DNA from: Isoetes taiwanensis
Lineage: Eukaryota > Streptophyta > Lycopodiopsida > Isoetales > Isoetaceae
Length of the DNA stretch: 64,000 nt
Direction of reading: 5' to 3'
NCBI GenBank assembly: GCA_021234155.1
Contig: JAJEKV010000520.1
Coordinates: 64,001-128,000, forward strand
Below the pieces are notes generated by a model, which did no database searches, had not been told where the DNA came from, and saw nothing but the letters and a program-made list of their open reading frames with translations. Of the stretch, positions 35,590 through 46,540 are shown piece by piece (within the stretch, counting starts at the first letter, position 1; each line of letters starts with the position of its first letter). Made by a program: the position numbers and the translations under genes.

Positions 35590-36012
35590 TATAGTAGAGG
35601 AAACATGTTAGCTCAACAGAATGAGGAATTTCAGAATTTGCCAAAGTTCCATCTGAAGCCAAACACCTTCACTTTTAAGTGTTTGTTACAATCTCATGCA
35701 AGGGCTGGGGAAATTGACAGATCCATTGGTATTTATAACAACATGTTAGAGTGTGGCTTCCTACCTGACAATGCATTGTATAATGTGCTTCTGAATGCCC
35801 TTGGTAATGCAGGGAAAATAGATGAAACCTGCAGAGTTTTTCATGAGAAGTCAAAAAGAGGTTGCCCAGATGTCTATTCTTACACCATTATTATTCGAAT
35901 CATCGAAAGCAAGGCTGGAAAACCGAAGTAGCCCGAGAGATTTTTGAGCATATCGATACTCTTTGGCTGTACTCCCAATGTCATAACATATAACACACTC
36001 ATTGAGTAAGAA
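35590..36012 (+). pseudogene. P-type PPR fragment, array copy D
   Basis: The best preserved copy. From 35605 to 35931 it reads MLAQQNEEFQNLPKFHLKPN through three PPR motifs, with YNVLLNALGNAGKIDETCRV intact. It breaks only near 35900, at a site that in copy B is ACTGAGC. The stretch upstream (near 35490-35600) reads protein-like in another frame (DVIGQLL, EIEDKPFRDQLPFI), suggesting the true exon starts earlier. Confidence 0.8.
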
Positions 36013-36625
36013 GCAGTACATTTAACAATTTGTTTTACGGAATGGAGAGTGAAGATTTGCGGTTTTTAGCCCAGTTTTTGCATTCCAAATGTTTGAATGC
36101 TTAGTATGACGTATTCTTCTTCAGATTAGTTATTCGGGGTTATGGAGCTAGGTGTATCTACTGCGATGGTGACTGAGGATATTCGGCTTCAATATGTCCG
36201 CTTGAAGCCAATCCCCAAGAACTCCGGTTTAGAGCTTTCTAGTATGCCACAATTGCAGATAAGGGCTTTCACATGCTTTTGCACCCAGTGATGTCAGCAT
36301 GTTAGAAGAAGATTTGAGAGTACTAAAAGTCGGGTTGCTTTCTTTTCCTACCTCCGTGACCAATGTTTGTGTTAACTTTCATTTGAATTGTCTAAGTCTG
36401 CGTGCATAGATAAAAAAATTAAAAGCTTGGAAAAAAAATGGTAAATGTATACATGCATGCTTAATCTAAGAATCCCGGATCGGATAAATACAAGATCAAT
36501 CATTTGAACCATTCACGAAAGCTGCATGGTCAAATAGATCAAATTTTCTATGTTTAAAGTAGTGCTTCCTACAGAATTTTTTATAGCCGATGGCTTAAGG
36601 GTTGCTTAGAGGAGTAGTTGAAAAT

Positions 36626-37035
36626 GGAAACATGTTAGCTCAACAGAATGAGGAATTTCAGAATTTGCCAAAGTTCCATCTGAAGCCAAACGCCTTCACT
36701 TTTAAGTGTTTGTTACAATCTCATGCAAGGGCTGGGGAAATTGACAGATCCATTGGTATTTATAACAACATGTTAGAGTGTGGCTTCCTACCTGACAATG
36801 CATTGTATAATGTGCTCGAATGCCCTTGGTAATGCAGGGGAAAATAGATGAAACCCGGCAGAAGTTTTTCATGAGAAGTCAAAAAGAGGTTGCCCGGATG
36901 TCTATTCTTACACCATTATTATTGAATACCGAAAGCAAGGCTGGAAAACCTGAAGTAGCCCGAGAGAGATTTTTTGAGCATATCCGATAATGGCTGTACT
37001 CCCAATGTCATAACATATAACACACTCATTGAGTA
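36626..37035 (+). pseudogene. P-type PPR fragment, array copy E (5'-truncated unit)
   Basis: This begins abruptly at GGAAACATGTTAGC right after a unit end, so everything 5' of the PPR exon is missing. PPR motifs match the other copies to YNVL (about 36815). Frames then break at sites reading CTCGAATG instead of CTTCTGAATG and ACCCGGCAGAAG instead of ACCTGCAGAG. Confidence 0.75.
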
Positions 37036-37665
37036 AGAAGCATTACATTTAACAATTTGTTTTCTGAATGGAGAGTGAAGATTTCATGCGGTTTTTAGTT
37101 TTTTGCATTCCAAATGTTTGAATGCTTAGTATGACGTATTCTTCTGCAGATTAGTTATTCCAGGGTTATGGAGCTAGGTGTATCTGCGATGGTGACTGAG
37201 GATATTCGGCTTCAATATGTCCGCTTGAAGCCAATCCCCAAGAACTCCGGTTTAGAGCTTTCTAGTATGCCACAATTGCAGATAAGGGCTTTCACATGCT
37301 TTTGCACCCAGTGATGTCAGCATGTTAGAAGAAGATTTGAGAGTACTAAAAGTCAGTTGCTTTCTTTTCCTACCTCCAGACTGAATGCTGTGTTAACTTT
37401 CATTTGAATTGCCTAAGTCTGCGTGCATAGATAAAAAATTAAAAGCTTGGAAAAAAAAATGGTAAATGTATACATGCATGCTTAATCTAAGAATCCCGTC
37501 CAGATAAATACAAGATCAATCATTTGAACCATTCACGAAAGCTGCATGGTCAAATAGATCAAATTTTCTATGTTTAAAGTAGTGCTTCCTACAGGAATTT
37601 TTTTATAGCTGATGGCGAAGGGTTGCTTAGAGGAGTAGTTGAAAATGTTTGCATCTTTAGTACAT

Positions 37666-39639
37666 AAAATCCTCGAACTTATATAAACTTGAGGTACCAT
37701 TCTTGTCTTTGGTGCACCGGTGAAGGCACATGATACTCATTCTTGTGATCACCTTGCGTGCACATGCTATCATTGAGAATTTCGGACATGCAAGTGAGCA
37801 AATGGCAACAAGTGTTGACATGGATAAGACTATCTCACCTAAACGTTAGCAATGTCGACACCCTCCTTTCGAGATTCTCAGGTCATACTACACGATGCGG
37901 ATGCATCACAATTCTTGAAGAAACAATATAAGCTACCAAAGTCTATTGATGTTATTCGTAACATTTCTAAACGCCAAAGTGTTTGCAGCCTCCTGATTCC
38001 TCTTGTGGAGGACATCCGATGTAAGTAATTCATGTATAATGAGTTCACTCTTGCTCCTCGCCATTCCGTGAGAGTATGTCTTTTTTATCAAGTGCAAGGA
38101 ATAATAGTCGGTCAATAGCACATCATTAATTTTGCACTTGGGAGCGTGTTCAATTTTGCTTTTGGAACTTTGTGTATATATAGTTATCTTTGTGGAGTAT
38201 GGCATATGTGACATAATTTATTTTTAGAATATGTGGGCATTGGCTTTCCCCAGAAGTTCTTATTGATTAATACGTATGGCAAATTTGTGTTCGCCTTGCA
38301 AACTTTCAAGGCCAATCAAAGTAAAAGCTTATGAATATACCAAATGTGTTTCTAGTGCTCATCATCACAATCATAATCAAATTGGGTGGCTGCTCAGATT
38401 TGAGCACTTTGAGTAATAATTACCTTGAGTGGTGAAGGTAGTTACTCGCATGATCGAATACCAAAAAGTGGATGAGCAAGGTGCTTCTCGGTCGGGCTTC
38501 TAGGGCGTCTTCGCGGGTAAATCTACTCAAACTTCTTACGATATTTTTTATTTTGCGAGAAGTGGTGCCGGTTAAGCAGGGCTTACGCCGTTTAAAATGG
38601 TATTGATGACTTTAGATACTTTGGTAAGCCCTTGATCTTCATCTCGGAGCTTTATTCATGTTAGGGTGTAAGTTATTTAGTTACGCTTTTTCTCGTGCGA
38701 GAAAGGTGGATGATAGAGAAATTCTTGCAATCTAAGGTGAATTATTCACCTACAAGTAATAACAGATTATTGGGATCACGCTGTGGTATAGTATCCCGCT
38801 TTTGAGTTGATGTTTGAGAAATTGGATCAGCTAAATTTGTTTTGAAACGTGGGCGGTGCACAAAAATTTGGAGAACGGCTTGGTAGCATTTCTAGTCCAA
38901 AAATGTGCCGGTGATGAGGTGACCAGTGCTTACACTCTTCCAAAACCTGTTAAATTGAGAGAATGTTTGATCTAAAATTTTGCATTCAATTGTTCCATGC
39001 CAAACTCTATAAAGTCTAGTAATGGGCATTGACTTTTTAGCAAGACATGCTCAAAGAGTTCTCTTCAAGTACCCAAAAGGTATAATTAGAAAGAAAGATT
39101 TATTAACGCTTCACGAAGACCAGAAGGGTCTATGAGACCATAACATAAAGCAATTCAAGACCTTCGGGAGGAAAACCCTCCTGTTATCTAAAGTATGGAA
39201 ACAAAAATATTAAGTTTAACAATTGAAAATCAAAAAAATCTGCTCGATAGGATTTGATGGAGACAGATCCATTCGTTCCTCGTGGGTCTTTGCCGCAAAA
39301 TACTTCATAATACCCCTTCTTGGCACGCTTTCTTTGCTTGGTGCTTGGCCTCTTCGGAAAGACTTTTTATGTTTCATGGTCTGCGATCGTTTTATCTTCT
39401 TAGGCAAGTGCCAAAGTTACCCCTTTAGGGTCGGGGATACTTCCTCTTACGTGGTGAGTCTACTAACCTCTTATCATCGTTTGTCTCGGATGAAAAGAAA
39501 TCGTTATTTACATTTGTTTGAGGCCCATTGGATTCTTTTGTTTGAGAATATTTCTCCTTTCTAGAGATAGTTCATATACAAAGTGAGATACACATTTCTG
39601 ATCGTAATACTCTACAAGTATCGTAGAGATGTGGGATCT
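37666..39639. other. Unassigned sequence after the PPR array
   Basis: No domain is recognised. A minus-strand frame at 39407-39216 (basic, RSQTMKHKKSFRRGQAPSKE) lies downstream of the LINE remnant in the same orientation and could be more of that element, but it has no diagnostic motif. Confidence 0.35.
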
Positions 39640-40215
39640 CTAAAAGACAATGATATACGCCTCTAATAATGTAATAGGTTGGGCGGGTAAAAATAAAATG
39701 TTCTTGACTTCGACCATGTTTAGATCGCACATTGGGCACTTCCGATCCCTCACGACTAATCTTTTTAGCCCTACCAACCTCAATCTCCGGTGGTGAGATG
39801 ACACTCTAAACCGCCCCATAGAGTATCTCACTTTGTTCGGCAGATCCATATCTAAATATCCAGGTCTTATAATGAACCCATCCGCTGATATATTTAGGAA
39901 GTTATCCTTATAGAATTTCTTTTTAGCAGGCAGCTCTTTGATGGGATTCACCCATGTATTTGAAACATACAGATACTCCAAGTCATGGCGTATAAGCTGA
40001 TTGATTTCTTGCTGAGTAAAATTCAGATTGTCATCCATTATACTGTAGTGAAAAGGTGGGATATTTCCCATAGAGAAACCCATCTCCTCAAACAAATTAG
40101 ATGTCCTTGTGAACCAACAGCGCTTACCTTGGTCTGCCAATGTTTTAGACGACACATATGCCAGCCAGGGAAGTCTTCTTTGACCTTCTTGTGACCTTCT
40201 AATCAGGTATAATTA
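39640..40215 (-). mobile_element. LINE-like non-LTR retrotransposon, reverse-transcriptase C-terminal remnant
   Basis: A 171-codon minus-strand frame (40155-39640), extendable upstream in frame to LPWLAYV, reads like the region after the polymerase domain of plant LINEs. It has ADQGKRCWFTRTSNLFEEMG, QQEINQLIRHDLEYLYVSNT, NKVRYSMGRFRVSSHH and a Zn-knuckle-like CPMCDLNMVE that in the family is followed by EHFIF-C-P-Y. The final part is in more than one frame. The catalytic YADD region is not in the window, so this is a fragment. Confidence 0.6.
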
Positions 40216-40442
40216 GTTACCTGATTAGCATGCACCATAATATCATGATATCTTAGGTATTCTCTACTTGCAGGGCTTTATGAAGGCGGCCGCATGCAGA
40301 AACCATTCCATGCATCAGGAAAAGGAAAATGGGTTGAATGGGAAAAGGAGAGATTATTTTCTTGAAGTTCCAGTCTCTCTGCAAGTTGCTGGAGGGCATA
40401 CAGAATCATTATACCCTTACCTCGTTGTATGTCCTCCTTTAA

Positions 40443-40757
40443 ATGCTGTATGCACAACATCGATGTCTTTGCTCAGAAGTTTTGTTTGCTATTTTGCTAG
40501 GTAAATATCGGTTCTGGATTGAGCATGCTAAAAGTGAGTTCTTCCAGCGATATCAATCGCGCCAGGTAGTACAAGCCTTGGAGGGGTTTGTGGGTGCACT
40601 TTTAAAGAAAATAATTGTGCACCGGATGCTTAATTTACCATTGCGTGATGCCATCCGAATGCAAGATACATTTCTAGCACTCGCCATGAAGCCCTTTTTT
40701 CAAGGTACGGACCTCACGGCATCTTTCGAAGATGAGGAAATTTTCGTAATTCCATAA
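40443..40757 (+). CDS. Possible exon(s) of unknown protein
   Basis: An open frame ends in a stop after FEDEEIFVIP. Residues from about 20 on (KYRFWIEHAKSEFFQRYQSR, then VVQALEGFVGALLKKIIVHR) look helical and protein-like. They follow an acceptor-like TTTTGCTAG at about 40490-40500. An upstream part, 40268-40360, reads QKPFHASGKGKWVEWEKERL in another frame and ends near a possible donor. I do not recognise the family. It may be the last exons of a host gene or a fragment. Confidence 0.35.
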   Translation: MLYAQHRCLCSEVLFAILLGKYRFWIEHAKSEFFQRYQSRQVVQALEGFVGALLKKIIVHRMLNLPLRDAIRMQDTFLALAMKPFFQGTDLTASFEDEEIFVIP

Positions 40758-41701
40758 TACCAACAGTATTCTCATTTAGTAGGTACTCTAGATAGCCATG
40801 TGGAAGTGCTGTTAGATCTTAGGCCTCAAGGAACTCTGCATGTGATCGAGATTTGTCACAATGCACAGGAGGATATGTGTTATGTCGGTGGGGCAGAAGC
40901 AAGTTTTTGTACAACTGGTAAAACCGGGCCAATCATTGGGCAAAGCTAGCTATTGCTAGTATGAGCAAGTTCGCGATAATTCAAGCCAAACATTTTTATG
41001 TATGTGTTGGTGATCATTATGCCACTGGACTTTTGTCACTATGAATACTACGGTATTCCGCTTCAAGCATTCCATTTGCCCCTATACTTGCAAAGAATTG
41101 GGATTTTCGTGCCCCTCAATATAAGTGTTTGTTCTTAAATGGATCATTATTGCAGCTGCTGCTCTTAGGAACCTTATGTAGATAGAAAGCCATTTGGCTA
41201 TCTTCCGGTAGTTAAAACTTCTAATTCAAACGCCCAATTCAAACTTCAAAATCCATCACACATGCTATTAATTTGAAGCTTTGTATTGTTTTGCGGGGCT
41301 TTGTCCAATGTCAAGGCGAGAAAGGAAAATAGATGTTTTCATTTGGGGATGTCTTTTGAAACGTTGGATCCAATGTTGACACTTGTGTAATCGACGCCAT
41401 ACTTAGACTCATACTTAGACTCAGGTAATTTTTATGTAGAGTTAACATAATAGCTGGATATGAAGACTCTGGTTCTTAATAGCATTACGCATGCTGGTTT
41501 ATTATTTGGCAATCTATTGGTTATGGGAACAACTATAGGCGTTTAAACAGGTTCACACTAATAAGAACTGGAAATAGAATCATGCATGCAGATAAATGGA
41601 AGATACATGCAAAACAAGAACCTGGTTATCCTAGTGACAAAGAAGTGAGGTGCTTTTGAAGCATTTGCATTTGAAATATTCATGCAAAATGATGCAGGCA
41701 G

Positions 41702-41785
41702 GATAAGTTGAACAAAATGGCTGGAATTGTTCCTGATTACATACTTATTGATGGGAATCGGATTCCTGATAGATTCAGAAAATGA
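41702..41785 (+). pseudogene. Possible RNase HII-like exon fragment
   Basis: After an acceptor-like TGCAGGCAG the plus strand reads DKLNKMAGIVPDYILIDGNR IPDRFRK and then TGA. The core PDYILIDGNRIP resembles the conserved ILVDGNRLP strand of type 2 ribonuclease H, where the aspartate is catalytic. Only this short piece is visible, and the following SILAKVTRD motif was not found. A short chance match cannot be excluded. Confidence 0.3.
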
Positions 41786-42078
41786 TGAATTGCATGCTAT
41801 CCGCACCTTGGAATGACAGGGCAGAATGCAGCAATGCATGCATGAAAGGTCTTTGTTTTCTTATCGAATCCTTGTTTGACTTGTTTGATCCAGATTGTAT
41901 TTGCTCTATGTTGGCTAAAATTGAAACAACTCGATGTGTTTTAAGTCTTGACAGTGTTTCTTTGACTTGGATAGCTTTGTTGCAGTTTACAGAGAACTCT
42001 AGGTGCATTCGAGTGGACAAAATTACTATCTTTGTGCCCGGTTCAGTTTTTACTTGTGGTTGATTCCTGTAAAAACAG

Positions 42079-42158
42079 GATGAATCTTCATATGTTCGTA
42101 AAACAGCTATGTGTGTTCCAAAGTTGGATGACATTAATGACGAATTGGCTGAAGACAG
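42079..42158 (+). other. Possible internal exon, unknown protein
   Basis: The acceptor AAAAACAG and donor CAG|GTAGGA bound an 80-bp open stretch reading DESSYVRKTAMCVPKLDDIN DELAEDR. It lies about 290 bp after the RNase HII-like piece and in the same orientation, so both may belong to one worn gene. The family is unknown. Confidence 0.3.
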
Positions 42159-42954
42159 GTAGGATTTGATTTCTGACAGCAGTTCAATGGTTGTAGCAAA
42201 TACTGTTGCAGGGATACAGGAAACAAGTAGCAAGTTTGTATTCGAGCAAAAATTATAGTTTATTCAAGCACTTGGCCACATTGAATGTGCACAGAGTACG
42301 ACATCTTTTCATTCTTTGGACATTCTAGGAGAAATGTTTGGCCGTTTGTTTGAAATTGTTGGTTTCAACAAAATTTCAATGAGGTTCGACAAAGTTGCCC
42401 AGTATAGATAGACATCTTAACTTCACATCGTCCCTAAATACAGGAGAAATGTTTGGTCGTTCGTTTAAAGTTGTTGGCTTTAACAAGGTTTCAACAAGGT
42501 TGCCCAGTACAGATGCACTTAACTTTACATGGTCCCTAAATACAATCAACTATGATAAACTTTGTACAATTCTTGGGGAGCCAAAGAAGTACTCAAGAAG
42601 CCTAGTGGAATTCTATTAAAATCATAGGGGATCCTCATAGAAAGGGAATTTAAAGGAAAATATTCATAAGATCTTAAGAAAGCTTTGAAGATCATGATAA
42701 AGCTAATTGGATCTTAATGTGAGGGAATGTTCACATCTCAAATGTCAGGCCTCAAATTTGAATCTTGATGCGTGAGATTTATTTGTTTGTATACCAACAT
42801 ATAGAGTCTAATTGACAAGCTTGAAGAACCTACAAGTGATGGATAAAAAAGATGCCTCTATAATTTCTAGCAATAGTTCTACCCAGCTTTTTCTTTCTTT
42901 TTACAGACAGTGAACATGATTCAGAAGCTATAATTTGTAAGGAAGGAAGGAACT

Positions 42955-43445
42955 TTTAATGTCCACGGAACCCAATCGGGTTATGGGACCACAAGTACAA
43001 AACGGGACCGAAGTCCCTAACCAGAACAAGGATGGCCCAGATTAAAAACCACCTGGGAAAAAACTGTTGCCAGGATGACTACGCATCCAAAAATCCATGC
43101 TATTGCAAGAAGCAATAAGCATACCTCCAACAGACAAGACTTCACCAAACGCCGGAACAGTAACCTCTTCACAACCGGGCCGGGAAAACCGACGCCTAAC
43201 GCCAATCGCCTGCACGCCGCAGGGAAGGGCGGCGCCGAGAAACCGCCAGTGGAAATCGCCTGTCCTGGAGGTGCCTCCTCACTAAAAGCGCCCACCGATC
43301 CGGTGCATGCTCTGCACATACGCCGTGCACGCTCCGCAGTGCAGCAGCGCCACCCATCATCGCACCTCCCAGCGCCATCCATCACTACGCCTGGACAACC
43401 ACAAAGGCCAAAGGCCAGTGCAGCGGCCGAGGGTATATGAGGAAT
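42955..43445. other. GC-rich island of unknown origin
   Basis: Base use changes sharply here: GC-rich with many CG dinucleotides, against AT-rich flanks. Both strands are open (43075-43440 plus, 43017-43487 minus), as expected for GC-rich DNA, and neither shows a known domain. The opening phrase TTTTAATGTCCACGGAACCC does not match other repeats in the window. It may be the 5' part of a retroelement or a captured promoter/first exon. Confidence 0.4.
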
Positions 43446-45474
43446 TGAGGTGGAACAAGCCCTTTGATGAATATAATTGGGATACAAATTTTGGTTTCTT
43501 CATGGTGGAGATTTAGATTCTATGCAAACTTTTCGTTTGAAATAATTGGCTTGAAGTTTCAGATTAATCATGTAGTTGGAAAACAAAATGCATTTGGTAA
43601 TGGAAGGATTTGGCTATAGCTATGGTTGGGCATGAGCAGATTGGCTTCAATTCCTTTCAATAGAAGGGTCCTTCATTTACCAAAGGCGGTGTTTTGGATA
43701 TGTAGCATCCTCCTTGGAATTTTGTTGTAGGCATTGTTTGAAAGCTCAAACAATTGGAGCAAGAGCATCCGAAGTTTAAACTGTGGATGCCTTATGTATT
43801 AGTTGTTTGGTTTGAAAAATGCATGCATTTTTTGGGTGGTTCTTTGAATGAAAAGAAAAACAGTTAAACATTAAACTTTGGTATTAATTGTTTATTTGTG
43901 ACATAGCATGCTCATTATGTTGGCTTCTCTAAACATTTGGAAGGCTCTTGCTTTGCTACTTATTGGAATAAGTGTGAACCAACTCCATGCAACACTTATC
44001 GAACTATAATAATAGTTCCATCGGCATAGGGTGTTCTTGAAAGACAAGAGGCAAGAAACTCCTTGGCTACATCAAGGAGTTTTGTGATTTGAGTTGTGAT
44101 GTTGAGATGTCATGTTTATGGTTATAGCTTCTTTTAGCATAATCTATAGGTCTTGATATTAACCGCATTGCTCGTGAGTAAACAAAAATATTATGTTAAA
44201 ATTGAAGAATGTATCATTGTTTACATCTTAGTGATAAAATGACGTTAAAACATTTTAAGGTGGCCACATTCAAGCCGCCGTTTAATTTTAAGATTTGATC
44301 TCATCCATTGAATAAAAGTCATTGAAATAAATGAGGAAATTAAATGCCGACATGTTCGATGTCTCTCGTTGTTCGGAGGGGACCAAGCCGCAATGGCCGA
44401 AGCTCTACAATCGATTTCTCAAGTTATCTAATGCCGAATTTGTTTCTCGCATCCCGCCCCGCTTCAAGGCCATCTAGGTCCGCTAACATATAATGAAGAT
44501 TGTGTAACATTTGTCTCCAACATATTTCCAACATTTTTGCCCAACATATGTCCAATATATGCCTAACCATTGTCCAACATATATTTGAGATATGCCCAAC
44601 ATATATTAAAGACTTGCAAATGGTCGTTTTGTATTTGCCAAATGCAGTATTCTGTCACAGACAATTCTATGTGGAACTATTGAGAGTTGAAGGAATTTAA
44701 GGCATAAAGGTACTTATTCCATCGAAGGATGGAGACGCTTCCATAGATGTTGGCACATCAAGATATACAGTAAATATTGTCTATAGGGAAATCCTCTAAG
44801 AGTGAGTCTAATACATAGAACGTCTATTTCTTTTTTCTTTTTGTTCTCATTTATTAGATGGCAAACAACACTATGCCCTACGAATTGGCATTTTAGTGGC
44901 CGAGATCTCACCGTGTTGAAATATGCAATGGAGTGGATTTAGAGTCTACAAATTATTGCATTTTGAGGCGGTATTTAATTCGATTATAATGAACCCACTT
45001 TGAGATGAGTTGTCTCACGGTTGTGAGATATCATGCGATTCGGATCAAAGACTCACCGATGCATTTGCTCAACTCAATACACGATAATAGTTTTTTAATA
45101 AATGATAGAAAAAATGACGCTAGTAGTAAAAAAAATGACGCATTAGTGGTAGAAGATAAAGTGCAAGATAGAGGGGCCAAAGAACAACATGCATAAAAAT
45201 CTGATTAGTATAAAACTTTTATAATTTGCAATCTTGTGTTTTTTTTATTTAGATGCTTTGCCCTTTGTTAACAAATACATGGCACACGTTGGGATAACAA
45301 ATATGGTTCAATGAGGGCAATATCTGTCAAATTAACAATGCTTCAACCTTGTTTGGAAACCATTAAATGGGTTGTTTGGAAATAGTTATCTCATTTTGCT
45401 AAAAACTTTTATCATTTCGCCAAATTAGAGTGCAGTATCGATAGGCAATTTATATCTTTGAGAACCTAGAGGAA
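43446..45474. other. Intergenic sequence
   Basis: No gene is recognised. Near 44505-44600 the phrase CCAACATAT or close variants recurs about six times at irregular intervals. A small doubled AAAAATGACGC lies at 45110-45140. Confidence 0.4.
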
Positions 45475-46300
45475 TCTTCATAGAATCTAAGGGTATCCAA
45501 GATAATCTACATAGAATCGTGGAGAATCTAGGTGAATCTTGGGGCAATCTTTTAGGAATCTAGGGGAATCTCGAAAAGGATCTAAGGGAATCAAGGGAAT
45601 CTTCATAGAATATTTGAGCATCTATGGAAATCTTCTTAGGATCTTAGAGAGTCTATGAGAATCTACATAGAATCTTGGGGAATTTATGTGAATCTTTAGA
45701 GAATCTTTAGAGAATCTTTGGGAATCTAGGAGAATCTTGATGGAATCTTGAAGATCCTAAAGGGACTTCATAGGATCTAAAGGAATCTTCACAAAATCTT
45801 TAATAATCGAGGGGAATCTTGATGAAATTTTGGAGAACCTAAAGGAATCTTCATAGAATCTAAGGAAATGGAAGAGTATCTACATAGAATCATGGGGAAT
45901 CTAGGTGAATCTTAAAACAACCTTTTGAAAGCTAGGGGAATCTATGGGAATCTCATGAAAATCTTTGAGAATTTTGGAGAATTCAAAGGAATCTTCATAA
46001 AATCTTTGAGAATATAGGGGAATCTTTACAAAATTTGAATGAATCCTTGAAATTTTGAATGAATTTACATAGAATCTTGGGGAATCTAGAGGCATCTTGG
46101 AATAATTCTCAAAAAATTTAGGGGAATCTTTATAGAATCTTAAGAATCTAGGGAAATCTTTGTGCAATCTTAGAAAATCTAGGAGAAAATCCAAGAGGAT
46201 CTAGCAGAATATTTGACACTAGGTGTGCTTGCAGGGGAATCTTCATAGAATCTAATGAAATCTAGGAGAATCTACCTAGCATCTTGGGCAATCTGGAGGA
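45475..46300 (-). repeat. AGATTC minisatellite array in reverse orientation (GAATCT)
   Basis: This is the reverse complement of the arrays at 1126-1892 and 9620-10285. GAATCT starts follow each other at 10, 10 and 11 bp in the best parts (for example 45475-45545). It ends next to the GGGG-type module of the first 8.2-kb unit, without an AT box between. It is non-coding. Confidence 0.85.
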
Positions 46301-46317
46301 ACCAACATGGTGTAGAG

Positions 46318-46540
46318 ATTGATCTCGGCCGTCCATCTTTGAGATGGACGGCCCGTGACGGCAAGCTACCCACGTAATACCCCAAGCATCCCCCCTTATT
46401 TGGGGCTTTTAACTGGCCCTTGAAATTGGGGCATTTTATCTAGACCATCGATTAACATTTTTGGGGCTTTTCATATGGGTCGTTTCGGATTTGAGCCCCT
46501 TTATTTGGGGCTTTTCATATTGGCCGCCGGATTTGAGGAT
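46318..46540 (-). repeat. GGGGCTTTT module with 12-bp hairpin, copy 5
   Basis: GGCCGTCCATCT (46327-46338), loop TTG, and AGATGGACGGCC (46342-46353) form a perfect 12-bp inverted repeat. It is followed by several TTTGGGGCTTTT phrases. It marks the left edge of the 8.2-kb unit. Confidence 0.7.

Larger units (their letters stand above)
29138..37665 (+). repeat. Tandem array of a 2.35-kb PPR-bearing unit
   Basis: Unit starts (CAGCCATTGCTTCG) lie at 29138, 31485, 33842 and 34287. Copies: A 29138-31484 (2347 bp), B 31485-33841 (2357 bp), C 33842-34286 (only the first 445 bp), D 34287 to about 36625, and E about 36626-37665 (only the 3' part, starting at the PPR exon). The copies are nearly identical between scattered clusters of small differences. 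Unit ends share GAGTAGTTGAAAATG...GCATCTTTAGTAC. The pattern fits recent unequal exchange or an assembly of a longer array. Confidence 0.9.

Noticed and set aside
43017-43487. Open frames on both strands of the GC-rich island as genes
   Set aside because: Low stop-codon frequency is expected in GC-rich DNA, both strands are open at once, and no domain is seen.
45475-46300. GAATCT arrays as heat-shock elements
   Set aside because: The GAA-containing units all point the same way and are 10-11 bp apart. Heat-shock elements need alternating GAA and TTC at 5-bp steps.
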